Shown: piece by piece, positions 11,034-20,797 of the stretch
How positions within the stretch are numbered: position 1 is the first letter of the stretch
Layout: the number at the start of each line of letters is the position of its first letter
Assembly: GCF_001949145.1 (NCBI RefSeq)
Contig: NW_019091622.1
Location: 309,106 to 340,732, forward strand
Reading direction: 5' to 3'
DNA from: Acanthaster planci
Lineage: Eukaryota > Echinodermata > Asteroidea > Valvatida > Acanthasteridae
DNA: 31,627 nucleotides
The notes under the pieces: model-generated
The model's database searches: none
Told to the model about the DNA's origin: nothing
What the model saw: only the letters and a program-made list of their open reading frames with translations
Translations under genes and position numbers: made by a program

Positions 11034-11142
11034 GTGGGCGAAGTGGCACGGGCGAAATGGCGCGTGGCGAAGTGGTAAATGGGCGAAGTAGAAAATGGGC
11101 AAAGTGGTTGTGGGCGAAGTGATAAATGGGCGAAAAGACTAA
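11034..11142 (+). repeat. Degenerate GGGCGAAGTGG minisatellite, right arm
   Basis: About seven variant units of the type TGGGCGAAGTGG-TAAA. It is the inverted counterpart of 9898-10012 and has the same inner-to-outer order of variants (plain GGGCGAAGTGG units inside, AAATGGGCGAA units outside). Confidence 0.75.
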
Positions 11143-12415
11143 CACTTTCTTTCTGTGCTAGGCGTGCGGTGTGTTAATTTTGCTTGCCCCATCACAAGCT
11201 ATTCCCGTTTAAATCAAGGTTGATTAACACTCCTGCTGGAGTGGTAATACACCTGATATGACGTAAGCTACCTCATCACAGTCTCCTGACGACAAACAGA
11301 GCATACTGTCAGAGTACCGCCGCTTCTTTCAGAACCCTACGCACTCAAAAAAGAGGTGTATCCTTCAAGTTGGTGCTAGTGCAAACCTATCCAGTTTACT
11401 TGCTACCTCCACCACGAAAAGCTTCAAATCTCACACCTAACCTTATCAGTGGTAACGTAACTTAATTACTCCTCAGATAAACATATTGTAACTACGTTAT
11501 ACTGACAAAAAACCCAAAGGTGCGAAAACCTATGTCGCATGTTTAAAGGTACATTGAGCACCACAGCGGAAAAGTGTTCATTTTTTGGCCGACCTGTCTC
11601 AGAAAAATGGGCGCTGCGCAAGAGTGATCGGAAAGAATTACTCTATAAACTTCTAAAGGCTTAGCTTGTGAAAAAAATAAACGCACTGCGACAATATCAG
11701 AAAAAATACGTGGGGGGGGATCCGCCCCTGGCTCTTTTAGAGCAGTTAATAGGAAAATGTCACACTTGAAATGCTTTCCGGAGCACTCCTTTAAACACAC
11801 AATAGGTCTGATGAGTAAAACATTCATACCTAAAACTTATAGAAATTCATACCTTGAAGAGAAGGTCTGAATTGGCACACTAGTCTCAGTGTTAAATCTA
11901 CATGTAGTAGGTGAACATTCGAAAACAACAGCCCCGCCACCGGCATTGAGCACGAGGAGGCACACAACTGAGGGGGGTGCGGATGAGGAGCTAGCTGCTC
12001 TCCGGGGGCCACCCCTCCGCCCCCTTCCCTTTGCAACAGGCGCACCTGCCAGGCAGTTACTAAAATGAAATCGTAAGCATGAAATCTTACTTTTCAAAAT
12101 GTCCTCATCGGTCCAAATCATCACATTTATCCATCCTTCGCCCTCCACACCGAGACTAATTCCATAATTAAAACCTAAGCAGGAACACATGGATGATCCC
12201 GTCTTTGTCCTTTACTTTTGATTCCATGACGGGTCAAATTATATTTTGTCAGTAACGAAAGACACAGTATTTTGTACAACAGGTACAGCAGACAATGACA
12301 AATCGATCCATTTGTAAGTCTAATTGGTTGACACGTTCCTTAAATTGTGCAAACATATAACAGTCGTCGTATGTCACCACGGTGATGTGTACAGCCGCTG
12401 GCGATGCCAGCACTT

Positions 12416-12453
12416 ACACGTACGTACGTACGTACATGTACGTACGTACGTGT
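12416..12453. repeat. (ACGT)n simple repeat
   Basis: A 38-base run of ACGT units interrupted once by ACATGT. It is almost its own reverse complement and may form a cruciform. Confidence 0.9.
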
Positions 12454-14309
12454 ATGCCCACCTGAATGTACAGTACATGTACATGTGCGCGTGCAGCCCC
12501 TCAGAGCAAATTGCGAATAAACTCGTCTGTTGGGATTTTGATTCCTTTGAATTTTTCTTCTGAGGCAAAGAAAAATAAAAACGGTAAGTGAGAATAATGA
12601 TGATGTCAAAGAGAGCAAACCTATTTTTCAAACGACGCTCACAAAACGGACACATAGGCCTATGCCGGGAAAGTTTTGGGACACTCTATCGTGGGACGGG
12701 TTACGAGTCACTTTCCTAGCAACGACTTTAGCGTCGGATTTTTTCGATTTTGCATCGTGGAAAGAACTTTCTACTACTTTTATGCCGTATTGTGTGCACA
12801 CTTAGATGTTTACTGAACTGAAACTGGAAAACGAGTCGTAAATGTCGGTTCACAGGTGGGTGAAAGATTTGATGGGCACATTCCGAAAGAGACTTGGCAA
12901 CCATTTTGTTTACGTTGATATGCATGCATGTGTCATGCACTGTCCTGTTCATGTGATGGGGTGTGCACAGCTGTGTGGGAACCTTAGGCTGTCACTGTGC
13001 TCTGCGTGTACATGTATAGCGGTACATGTGGCCAGTGCTATTCTAAATAGGAAGCCTGTGCATCCGCTAGCAGATAGTTTCATTTATTACATGATAGGCG
13101 TTTAGAAATTATCTTCCATCTTCAATGTTGCACATTGACTACATTGGGAAGATTTATGTTTCAAACATTTGATTGCATTTCAATTAAAGTTCTGAAACTA
13201 CTGAACTAGGCCTACATATTTTTTGTCAAATTTCAATCTTCAGATTCTTCAGTCCATTAATGCAAACTTCCAAATTTCTTTTATTTCTGGCTTTGGTCAT
13301 ACTATAGTTGTACACACAACCAGTAGTACACATGACACAATTCACAACTTTCCTGTGTGAATTATGCGAATTGTTAAAAAAGTGGAATGGGTTTTCTTAG
13401 TTTCAAGAGTAAGCCAACTTCAATTTTCTCAATTGCCTGGTGGTAATGGCTTTATTATTTTTTCAATTCATATTTCCATTGACCTACTTCAGTTTCCCAA
13501 AGTTTAGCTTTAACACAAGGACACAGGTTCTCAATGTGCCTGAAGCTCATTTGACCTCCAATCACCTTCACTGTTTATTTTCACAATATTGTATGCTTAC
13601 GTTTGGAGATAATTAAACGTTACCAAAAAGTTCATACGTTTGGCTTTTGCTCAGGTAATGTCACTGTTGCTGTTGATTCTTCTGGTTTAAACTTAATCCT
13701 TCATTTAACATGCACAGGAACAGTTTTGAATGAGCAAAATCTTTTGCAGTGTATTAGTTTTCATTTTTATAAACTTTTAAAATAATGTTTCTACTTCAAA
13801 AATGGACAAATGGATCAAATGTCTTACTGTTGTTCATTGTACCCATTAGATGTTTTAATGTATTGAGATTAACTGAATTCATAAAATGTTTACTTTCCTC
13901 TAAGTTGGAGAAATTAAGATTTTTATAGTGTATATTTTCCCGAGTTACTTGCCGTGCTTGAATGGTTCTTGATTTTATCAAGGAGAAATTCTACAGCATA
14001 TCTGCAGATTTCATTTCTCATGGATACGTATATGGTACTCGTAAAGTGTCGAAATTGATGCAAAAATCCGAAAAGAAACTAGCCGCCTACATGTAGCTGT
14101 AATCTCATGTCTGAAAGAAAAAAAAAATGTGGTTCTGTTCAAAATATTTATTTCTTTACGTGGCACCAAAAGAGATGTTTGATCTGTGGCTCGAAACTTT
14201 GATTTGTCAGTGAGGAAAATAGACTGTAGACACTTGTGCAGCAATTACCATTTACTCATATCAGAAAAACAAACACAAAAGGAGCAATTTGAGACAGCCC
14301 ACACCATGG

Positions 14310-14323
14310 ATCACCACGGCAAC
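14310..14323 (+). promoter_or_regulatory. Candidate RFX X-box upstream of SPACA9
   Basis: ATCACC-AC-GGCAAC fits the ciliary X-box consensus RYYNYY(N1-3)RRNRAC at every constrained position. It lies about 1.05 kb before the SPACA9 start codon. The consensus is degenerate, so chance matches are expected in a window this size; position near a ciliary gene is the only extra support. Confidence 0.3.
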
Positions 14324-15370
14324 CCCTTGGCACAGCGTCGGGTATTCAAAGGTCAAAGGTTCCTACAGAAGCTCAGGAAAATATAGCAATATAATTTATG
14401 ATAGGATTGAACTTTGGTCCTAGGAAAACCTCTGTTATGGATGATGTTGGCAGAGGTTGTACAGATGTACTTTTGTGTAGGGGCAGTCGTGAGAATTGGC
14501 TTTTAATGCACAGACGTATTTTAAACATGCGCGCGTAGGTGAAAAAAATAGAATTTGAGACTGCTGGTGTAGAGGGGGAGACACTTTTTCACCTCCCTGA
14601 GATTCAGTGTCTTCCACCAAACTTGGGCATACCGTTAACCAGGAGGTTAAAAATGGAGGAAATTTCGTAATTTATTATGGAATATGAGGAATCTTATTGA
14701 AGGAAAGTTTTCATGCCTGAACTATGAAATATTACAAATTTTTAAGAATTGAGAATTCTTTTTGGGATGTCCCTAATGTGTTTTGGTAGGCAAGTCTTTG
14801 TATCAGTGCACCCATGATGTAAAAAAGAGCCTTTTGTTTGGAGCCTTTCCTCATTAACATTGTGGGATTAATTTCCTTTTGCTGCAAAATTTCTCTTTCC
14901 AGAGAAACCAGAATTCATTTCTCCTTCCCTACTATCTTTTGTGAGTTGCTCTGTATCCCAAGTGGCCTCAGCAAAAGAACTGTGTTAATACCTTCTCGGG
15001 AAAACAAAATTGATTTCTTGATTAAAAATCACCTAAATGTTGTTAAAAGTATTGGATTTGGATTTAAAACAAACAAGTGACTCAGTGCATCTCAAAACCT
15101 TGAAAATTTAGCTCCCATTTTCTTGAGTGCAAACAGTGACCCTGTCATCTTTTTGTATTTGCCAGATGGTTCCATCCCAGGAGCAACTTGGATTTGGGAG
15201 CTGAACATTGCCGTGCATTTCTAAGATGCACATATCTAACATTTTTAAAGACAGGTGCTTGAGTCAGTCAGCTAACGGTTCTGAGATGTAGGAAAATTGG
15301 CACTGAGTGACTCTTTTCACTAGCCAGGTGTTGTTTATTTCAGATCCAGTAACGTGTCATCGCCTGCAGT

Positions 15371-15514
15371 ATGGATGGTCTGAAGAACGATGTGGCACGG
15401 CTACGAGAGAGATACAAGACACTTCAGCAGCAACAGTTCACGTTTGTTGCAGCCCTTGAGCACTCCCGCAGCGATGCCTTTGAACGAACCAAACCCGTCC
15501 GAACAATCACTCAG
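15371..15514 (+). CDS. SPACA9: SPACA9 coding exon 1
   Basis: Encodes residues 1-48 from MDGLKNDVARLRERYKTL to TIT-Gln. The start is ATG at 15371 with G at +4. The exon begins at acceptor TTTATTTCAG|ATC (15344) and carries an in-frame TAA at 15350-15352, which fixes the start and implies an upstream noncoding exon. The donor is CAG|GTATTG, phase 0. Confidence 0.9.
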
Positions 15515-18102
15515 GTATTGGCTCACAGAAAGGTAGCCATCAATCACGTTCGTCTCATGTACATGTAGCTGATTAGAACAGTAATTATCCATTGCTTTGT
15601 ATGGCGCTGTTCCTTAAGTTTAGCTAGGTTGTTTTCATAAGACTTTAGCCCAAGGTCAAATCAACTGTCTCCAGCAGGAAGAAACACACGTCTATGAGAA
15701 GTGGCTAGAGCTAGTAGCCAGCGGCTTTCCTAGGAACATGTTATTTCAAGCCACAGCCAGAACTTTTGGACAAAGCTTTATCGTGTTTCATCAAGTCCCT
15801 CGATCCACTTACAAGCCAAACTGTAAGCCAAGTCACCAATCAGTTCACAAGTACATGCAATATCCCTGTGACAGTGAAGCTGGGAGAATGATGTGAACAG
15901 ACCCAGAATAGATTTGTTTGAAAGGAAGGATTGGAGGCTTTGCATGGTGCCATACTAAGGTAGATGATAGATTTTGGGTACAACCATGTCTCTCTTGAGG
16001 GTATTTTCACCATTTCACATGTATACCAGAGCTCAGGACTCTTGAAGACAAACAGAGTATGCTGCTCGAAACATTGAGGATACTCTCACTGCTGGCTTTC
16101 AGAGCCATACTTGTTAAGAGATGTATGGTTGTACCTGAAAGGTGTCATTTGCCCTAAATTTCTTTCTCACCAGGTCAAACAAATGTATGACCGGAGTAAG
16201 AACGCCACAGACCGACGTGCCATGAGGCAGTGGCTTGACCTCCTGAATGACCTCGGCAACATCCTACGTAGTATGGAGAATGTTGCTGGCTCAAGTGCCA
16301 AGGAAGGCTCCATCGGGCTGGCACTGGATAGATGGAAGGTCTTACTCAGTCCTAACCATGACCTGTCCGACCTCAGAGCCAAGTACCCACACCAAGAGGT
16401 CAGTGTGTAACTGTCAAGTTTCAGATGTCATTTTGAAATTCAAAAAGTGATCTTTATATTGAAGGTATTTGATCAGTTTAGACGAGTCCATCACAAGTTA
16501 CCACACCCCCACTAAAAGTCATCCAGCTGTCCAGTCTCCTTCATGTGAACAGCGACAGAGGCGTTCCTGTGTGATTCCTTTATGACTGTTTGGAAGTGGT
16601 TTCACAGAAAGGAAATTGTATGACATGACATAAATGATGCACGGAGCGATTTTGTGAAAATATTTCTTCAATCAGAACACATCAATGGATGTTACGGGAG
16701 GCCCTGAGGTAGGGAAGGCCTGAGACTTTTTACAACATAATGTGATTCAGCAGTCAACAGTTTTTTAGTCATTTGTCCATAGCCAACTCACATTATATTA
16801 AAAAGTATGTTAGGCCAATGTAGCCATGTCTGAACTGCACTCACACGTGCCATACTCGCTGACCCTAACTTCTGAGCCTCTGTCTTGTTTTAGGTGAACC
16901 ATCTAAGCTGTGCGGAGGCCCGAGTGCTTTTCGGTGGGGTGGTCAGCCTGGTACCCCTCATCTTTGACCAGGCTCACCGGGCACTCAGCGACATGGCCAA
17001 AAGGGCCAAGGAGTACGCACCCCCGAGACCAGTGGGTGCAGGGGAGACCAGGGCCAACAGGGAGATTCTGAAAGATACCTACCCGCCCAGGAGAGCGGTG
17101 CAGAGCGCCAAGCACCACCGGTCGCATACAGACAGTAAGTTTGACTGGCAGACCCTCACTGAATCATTCCAAATCCGAAGTTGTCTACTGATGCCTTTGA
17201 CCCATACTGATAAGTTGTATCTTGAGAAAATAATGCTTTCATCACAAAATCTGTCACAGGTTACGCAGTTTAAGGTCATCTTGAAAATTTTTCAAGTGAA
17301 CTGTGGCCAAAGCATTCCTTCATCACTGTCCACTCTGTACGACTAGTGAGCGGACTTGTGTTTGACTTGTGGACTAAACTTCAATTCTGGCTGTTATTTT
17401 CTACCAGATTACATCTCTGATACACGTATTTTCACAGTGGTTCATCGTTATCGGTATACTGATTTCAGTCACTTAAGGCATACATGCATAATGATGTCAT
17501 AATCTGTTGAGTCCATCTCGAGTCCTTCCTCAAGTCCCTCCACACATCCAGTCGCAAGTCCTTTCATGAGACCACAAATATGTAACATGGTAAACAATGA
17601 CAAAGGAAGACTTTCGTCACAGTTCATTTGAATGGCTTGTGACTCGGCTTAACAGTGAATGACTTGTGATGAGCTTCTGCAGGACCTATGGAGGATTTGA
17701 CAACAGTGCTGGTCAAAATCATGGTTTTCAACATTTTGGTTGTGTGCCACGAGGCCTGCGTGATTCTTGATGAAAGCCCGACAATTTGCACTGACAATAA
17801 TTTCTTTTTAAATTTCAGGTGAAGTTCCGGTGCGTGCCAAGACGGCCATGGGCCCTCGCGACAAAAGTGTGGACACCAAGGACCTGTCCAAGCGTATGCT
17901 CCGCCTCTCCTTTGGCAAGATGCCAAAGAGTACAGATGAGCCCGTGCTCTTCTACCGACGCACCCTAAATGGCAGGGCAGACAAGCTGTACGTGAACGGC
18001 GAGATCACGCTGGACCACGCCCCCTGGCGGGGGGCGTCCTATGATAAGATCAACCACAAGGAGCACCGCCGTTTCGTCAACCTGGAAGGGAAACTGTATT
18101 GA
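15371..18102 (+). CDS. SPACA9: SPACA9, sperm acrosome-associated protein 9 / ciliary microtubule inner protein
   Basis: Plus-strand gene with coding exons 15371-15514, 16174-16398, 16894-17134 and 17819-18102, together 894 bases and 297 residues, in phase throughout. Vertebrate SPACA9 (formerly C9orf9) binds inside the lumen of axonemal doublet and singlet microtubules. Diagnostic matches to the vertebrate protein are QQQQFTFVAALEHSR near residue 19, ATDRRAMRQWLDLL near 60, DLSDLRAKYPHQEVNHLSC at about 111-129, and FGGVVSLVPLIFD just after. The first two-thirds are helical. The last third (about residues 170-297) is basic and ends WRGASYDKINHKEHRRFV...; mammalian SPACA9 is shorter as I recall (about 170-220 residues). 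The gene is divergent from INPP5E, another ciliary gene, and convergent with PRPF4. Confidence 0.9.
15515..16173 (+). other. SPACA9 intron 1
   Basis: A 659-base intron. It contains a short hairpin repeat near 16040-16096 with stem AGAGTAT/ATACTCT. No other feature is recognised. Confidence 0.85.
16174..16398 (+). CDS. SPACA9: SPACA9 coding exon 2
   Basis: A 225-base exon (75 codons, phase 0 at both ends) between TTTCTCACCAG and GAG|GTCAGT. It encodes VKQMYDRSKNATDRRAMRQW and continues to DLSDLRAKYPHQE, aligning with human VQSYMEHYCNSSTDRR...NDLSSLRAKYPHD. Confidence 0.92.
16399..17818 (+). other. SPACA9 introns 2 and 3 (around exon 3)
   Basis: Introns 16399-16893 (495 bases) and 17135-17818 (684 bases), with exon 3 between them. 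No mobile element or RNA gene is recognised in either. Confidence 0.8.
16894..17134 (+). CDS. SPACA9: SPACA9 coding exon 3
   Basis: A 241-base exon after TTGTTTTAG, beginning VNHLSCAEARVLFGGVVSL, the most conserved block of the family (human VNHLSCDEARNHYGGVVSL). It then runs into a basic, Pro/Arg-rich stretch (EYAPPRPVGAGETRANRE). The donor is GACA|GTAAGT, phase 1. The frame stays open past the donor, but homology and the next exon's phase show splicing here. Confidence 0.92.
17819..18102 (+). CDS. SPACA9: SPACA9 coding exon 4 (C-terminal tail and stop)
   Basis: A 284-base exon after AAATTTCAG, completing Ser204 and encoding 93 more residues, with the TGA stop at 18100-18102. It is strongly basic (KTAMGPRDKSVDTKDLSKRM, then FYRRTLNGRADKLYVNGEI). 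GC content and third-position bias toward C/G are higher than in the surrounding introns, as expected for a real exon. I do not recognise a domain; a microtubule-binding tail is an inference from charge and the gene's role. Confidence 0.85.
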
Positions 18103-18224
18103 TTTAGATGCTAAAGGGGGACATGCATGCTAAAGAAACCCAACCCTCAAACATGCGGTTGGAGTTTGTAATCGGCACAAAGGTGAAAGTGGTCTAGTAC
18201 AAGAAGAATTATGATCAAAGATTG

Positions 18225-18230
18225 ATTAAA
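18225..18230 (+). terminator. Candidate SPACA9 poly(A) signal
   Basis: ATTAAA lies 123 bases after the SPACA9 stop and is followed within 40 bases by a TG-rich stretch (TGTCTGGAATGGTGTG), the usual arrangement for cleavage and polyadenylation. An AATAAA at 19923-19928 is a distal alternative. Confidence 0.45.
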
Positions 18231-19187
18231 GGCCTCTTAATGTCTGGAATGGTGTGAAAAGATTTATTTTTTGAATGGCAAAATTATGGGCGAATATCAT
18301 TTACAGTTGCATCACCATTCAACTTGTCGTGATGTGCCATTAAGCAGTTCATAGAAATTCCCAAATTAATATATTTTCAACCATTTGTCCAGATAGTCAA
18401 TAGCGAATGACTGGTTAGTCCTCTTGATTATTGAAAAATCATTCCTGTAGTCTTGTTGCAAAATTTTCTTGTGAAACAGGTAATTGTAAATTTCACTGAT
18501 TTACCAATCTCAACATGTCAGAGAGTTAACAATAATCCAGATCTACTTTGAAATGAATCAGTGGTAGATAAACAGCAAACATTCCGGCAGTTGATAGTTT
18601 GGTAAACTTACATTGTCACTAAATTTGAGGATTGAATGGCATTCCATTGTAATTTTCAATCAGCTTTTGACAGAGACATGCTGAAATATCTTCCACTGTG
18701 TTTACCTTGCCTACTTAAAATTTATTTTTTTTCCTCTCAGTCAAAGCAATAGCGAACAATGTATAGAGTACACGCTGAAATGCCAACAGACATCCTCTAG
18801 GTCTGAGTACTTGCTATAAAGCGCTTTCTTTCTGTTGAATTTGTTTTCACAATTGGTAATTATTCTGTTAGACTAAGAGCTGGTTTGATTGTTCAGGTTG
18901 GGGTACACATTACTTCAGTGAATTGAGTTTCTGCATAGGGGTGGTGGGTTCTTCAAGGCAGATCAGATCCGCACATTTGCACCATGATTATTTCTTCAAG
19001 TACAGCTTCCACTTCTAGTTTCCTGATTCTGTCACCTTTACTATCCAAGATAAATTGTTGGGAGCCATCCTGAATCTTCAAAAGTCTTCCACTGTTTAGG
19101 AAACAAATATCACCATTCCTTGTGCTTGCTCTTACTAGAGACATTGAGCCCATTGCCGAGTAACAGTGGCTGGGCTCTACCCTCCTC

Positions 19188-19245
19188 AATCCTACAAAAT
19201 CCTCCAAAAATCCGGTGGATTTTGAAGGATCCAGGAGGTTCAGGG
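19188..19245 (+). repeat. Dispersed AATCCT/GGATTTTGAAGGAT repeat, copy 1
   Basis: The core reads AATCCTACAAAATCCTCC then GGTGGATTTTGAAGGATCC and AGGAGGTTCAG. A similar block lies at 25466-25522 in a PRPF4 intron. The two halves of the core are partly inverted (AAAATCC / GGATTTT), typical of an element end. Confidence 0.65.
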
Positions 19246-19634
19246 CTAATACAACTTCAGCAAGATTCGAGGTAATTTGAAGGACAGAGAGTCTACACGT
19301 GATCGCTTGTTATTGTGATAAAGGTAAATCTATTAAAATAATGGTGTGAAAATCTTATCGAGCCACCACGTTGACACCAATGTGGTGAAATTTGTAATTG
19401 TGTGTGATTTTATATTTTATTGTTACACACGGGAGGTGTTACCATTAAGCCAATCATGCTGAATGTTAAACAGTGTAATCATAATGAAAATGATATATGT
19501 ATTTATACGGTGCATAATCTATCCACAAAGTTAGGTATCTACAGTGCTTTCTTGGAACTTAGGTAAGGCTCGTGAAAACTCTCCATTCTGTCAGATAACA
19601 AGTTGGTCCATGATGCTTTGAAACAGCACTGCCA

Positions 19635-19761
19635 GCCTAAGGCTGCATCCGAATCTGCTTAGAGCTAGGCCTAGGTCTTCACTTCACTGAAAGTACGTGG
19701 AGACACGCAGACAATGGACCTTGCTGGAGCTCTGGAAGCCCATTTCGGACACAGCCTAAGC
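19635..19761. mobile_element. Small inverted-repeat element
   Basis: Ends GCCTAAGGCTGCATCCGAAT (19635-19654) and, inverted, ATTTCGGACACAGCCTAAGC (19742-19761) match at most positions. The interior is about 87 bases with no coding potential. It looks like a MITE; no clear target duplication is seen. Confidence 0.55.
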
Positions 19762-20526
19762 GTACTTTCTGTTGGTGGGAACATTTTGGTGCATTCAGAT
19801 AGGACTCACCAAAATGTAAGTTTAAAGTACTGTTGAGCCATCTGTAGTATGTGGTGTAGTCAGTATTTGTAATGTAAAAAAATATGTTTGAATAGCAATG
19901 TACAAATGTACACAAATCTTGAAATAAATATGTACCTGTATAGAGTTGAATGCAGTGTCCGTTCAGCTGTTAATGTTGATGGCATTTTCTGCACCCTCTC
20001 AACACAGTCTCGACCAAATGTAATCACACAGGTGTTTTTTTAAGGATCATTTTATTAAGAAAACCATTCACAAATGAAATGGGGTTGCATCACCACGATC
20101 TTCCAATTTTTTTTCTCTGAACAATCTGGGTGCATTCCGAGGGGAAACCAGACACGACAGTTACGGCCTGAATAGCTTGTTTCAAACTCACAGTAACACA
20201 CCAGAAAGAACACCTGAACTTCTACAAACTTCAAGTGCCAATGAGCACTTCTAAAATATCCCGGTCAAGATGGGACCCATGAGAAATGTACATGTAGTCA
20301 GTGAAATTCTGGTTAGAGCATGTACGAAAAAACAAAGATTAATACATGAAAAATTAAAGTACATAAAGCTTGGTGTTTAATGAGCCTGCTGTATCTCATA
20401 TTCAAGTTTACATAACATGGTTTCACTACACTAACAGTTCTACCTAAACCTCAAACCTGTCAGGTGTATTGATCAGGGCCACATCTTTGTCGTGCAGGCA
20501 GTTAATTAAAGAAAAATTGGTCTGGT

Positions 20527-20532
20527 TTTATT
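20527..20532 (-). terminator. Candidate PRPF4 poly(A) signal
   Basis: Minus-strand AATAAA, 122 bases beyond the PRPF4 stop. A second AATAAA at 20056-20051 could serve a longer 3' UTR. Confidence 0.4.
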
Positions 20533-20653
20533 TCAACTTCTGATAAAGTATGCTGGACTGACCTCGCACTGCGATCAGCCTGCGAGCAAGCTGCCCCAGA
20601 CTGTCCTGACAGTTGCTGAAGTTTAGCCCAAACGGGCTGTGAAAGCAATCCAC

Positions 20654-20797
20654 CTACTCTGACGCCCATAGCTTGAACGTGCGGTCGAAGGACGCCGTGG
20701 CGATGTAGTGCTGATCGGTGGAGATGTCCACCGCCATGAGCTTGCTGTCGTGTCCTGCTAGCGTGATTAGGGGTGACCATCCGGGATGCGCCCACAC
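20654..20797 (-). CDS. PRPF4: PRPF4 coding exon 15 and stop
   Basis: 144 bases after TTACAG, ending in TAG at 20656-20654. It encodes [20 protein letters not shown] then [12 protein letters not shown], the last WD blade, and ends at the same place as human (TFKLWMAE). Confidence 0.97.
   Translation of the reverse strand: MWAHPGWSPLITLAGHDSKLMAVDISTDQHYIATASFDRTFKLWASE

Larger units (their letters stand above)
8391..15343. other. Intergenic/5' region between divergent INPP5E and SPACA9
   Basis: About 7 kb between the first spliced coding exons of two ciliary genes transcribed away from each other. It should hold both promoters and one or more noncoding first exons, because both start-codon exons begin at a good acceptor with an in-frame stop before the ATG. 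Contents: repeat copy B (8505-8579), an inverted minisatellite pair (9898-10012 and 11034-11142) enclosing the assembly gap, a GC-rich patch near 11930-12050, an ACGT simple repeat (12416-12453) and X-box-like sites near 12707 and 14310. No protein-coding gene is supported. Confidence 0.75.
18103..20653. other. Intergenic region between convergent SPACA9 and PRPF4
   Basis: About 2.5 kb holding the 3' UTRs of both genes. It contains a copy of a dispersed AATCCT-type repeat (19188-19245) and a small inverted-repeat element (19635-19761). No coding gene is supported; an 84-codon open frame at 18953-19207 on the minus strand ends in the repeat. Confidence 0.8.

Noticed and set aside
11837-12190. 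117-codon minus-strand open frame in a GC-rich patch
   Set aside because: No family recognised, low-complexity Arg/Gly/Ser/Ala stretch, and no exon borders that fit a neighbouring gene.
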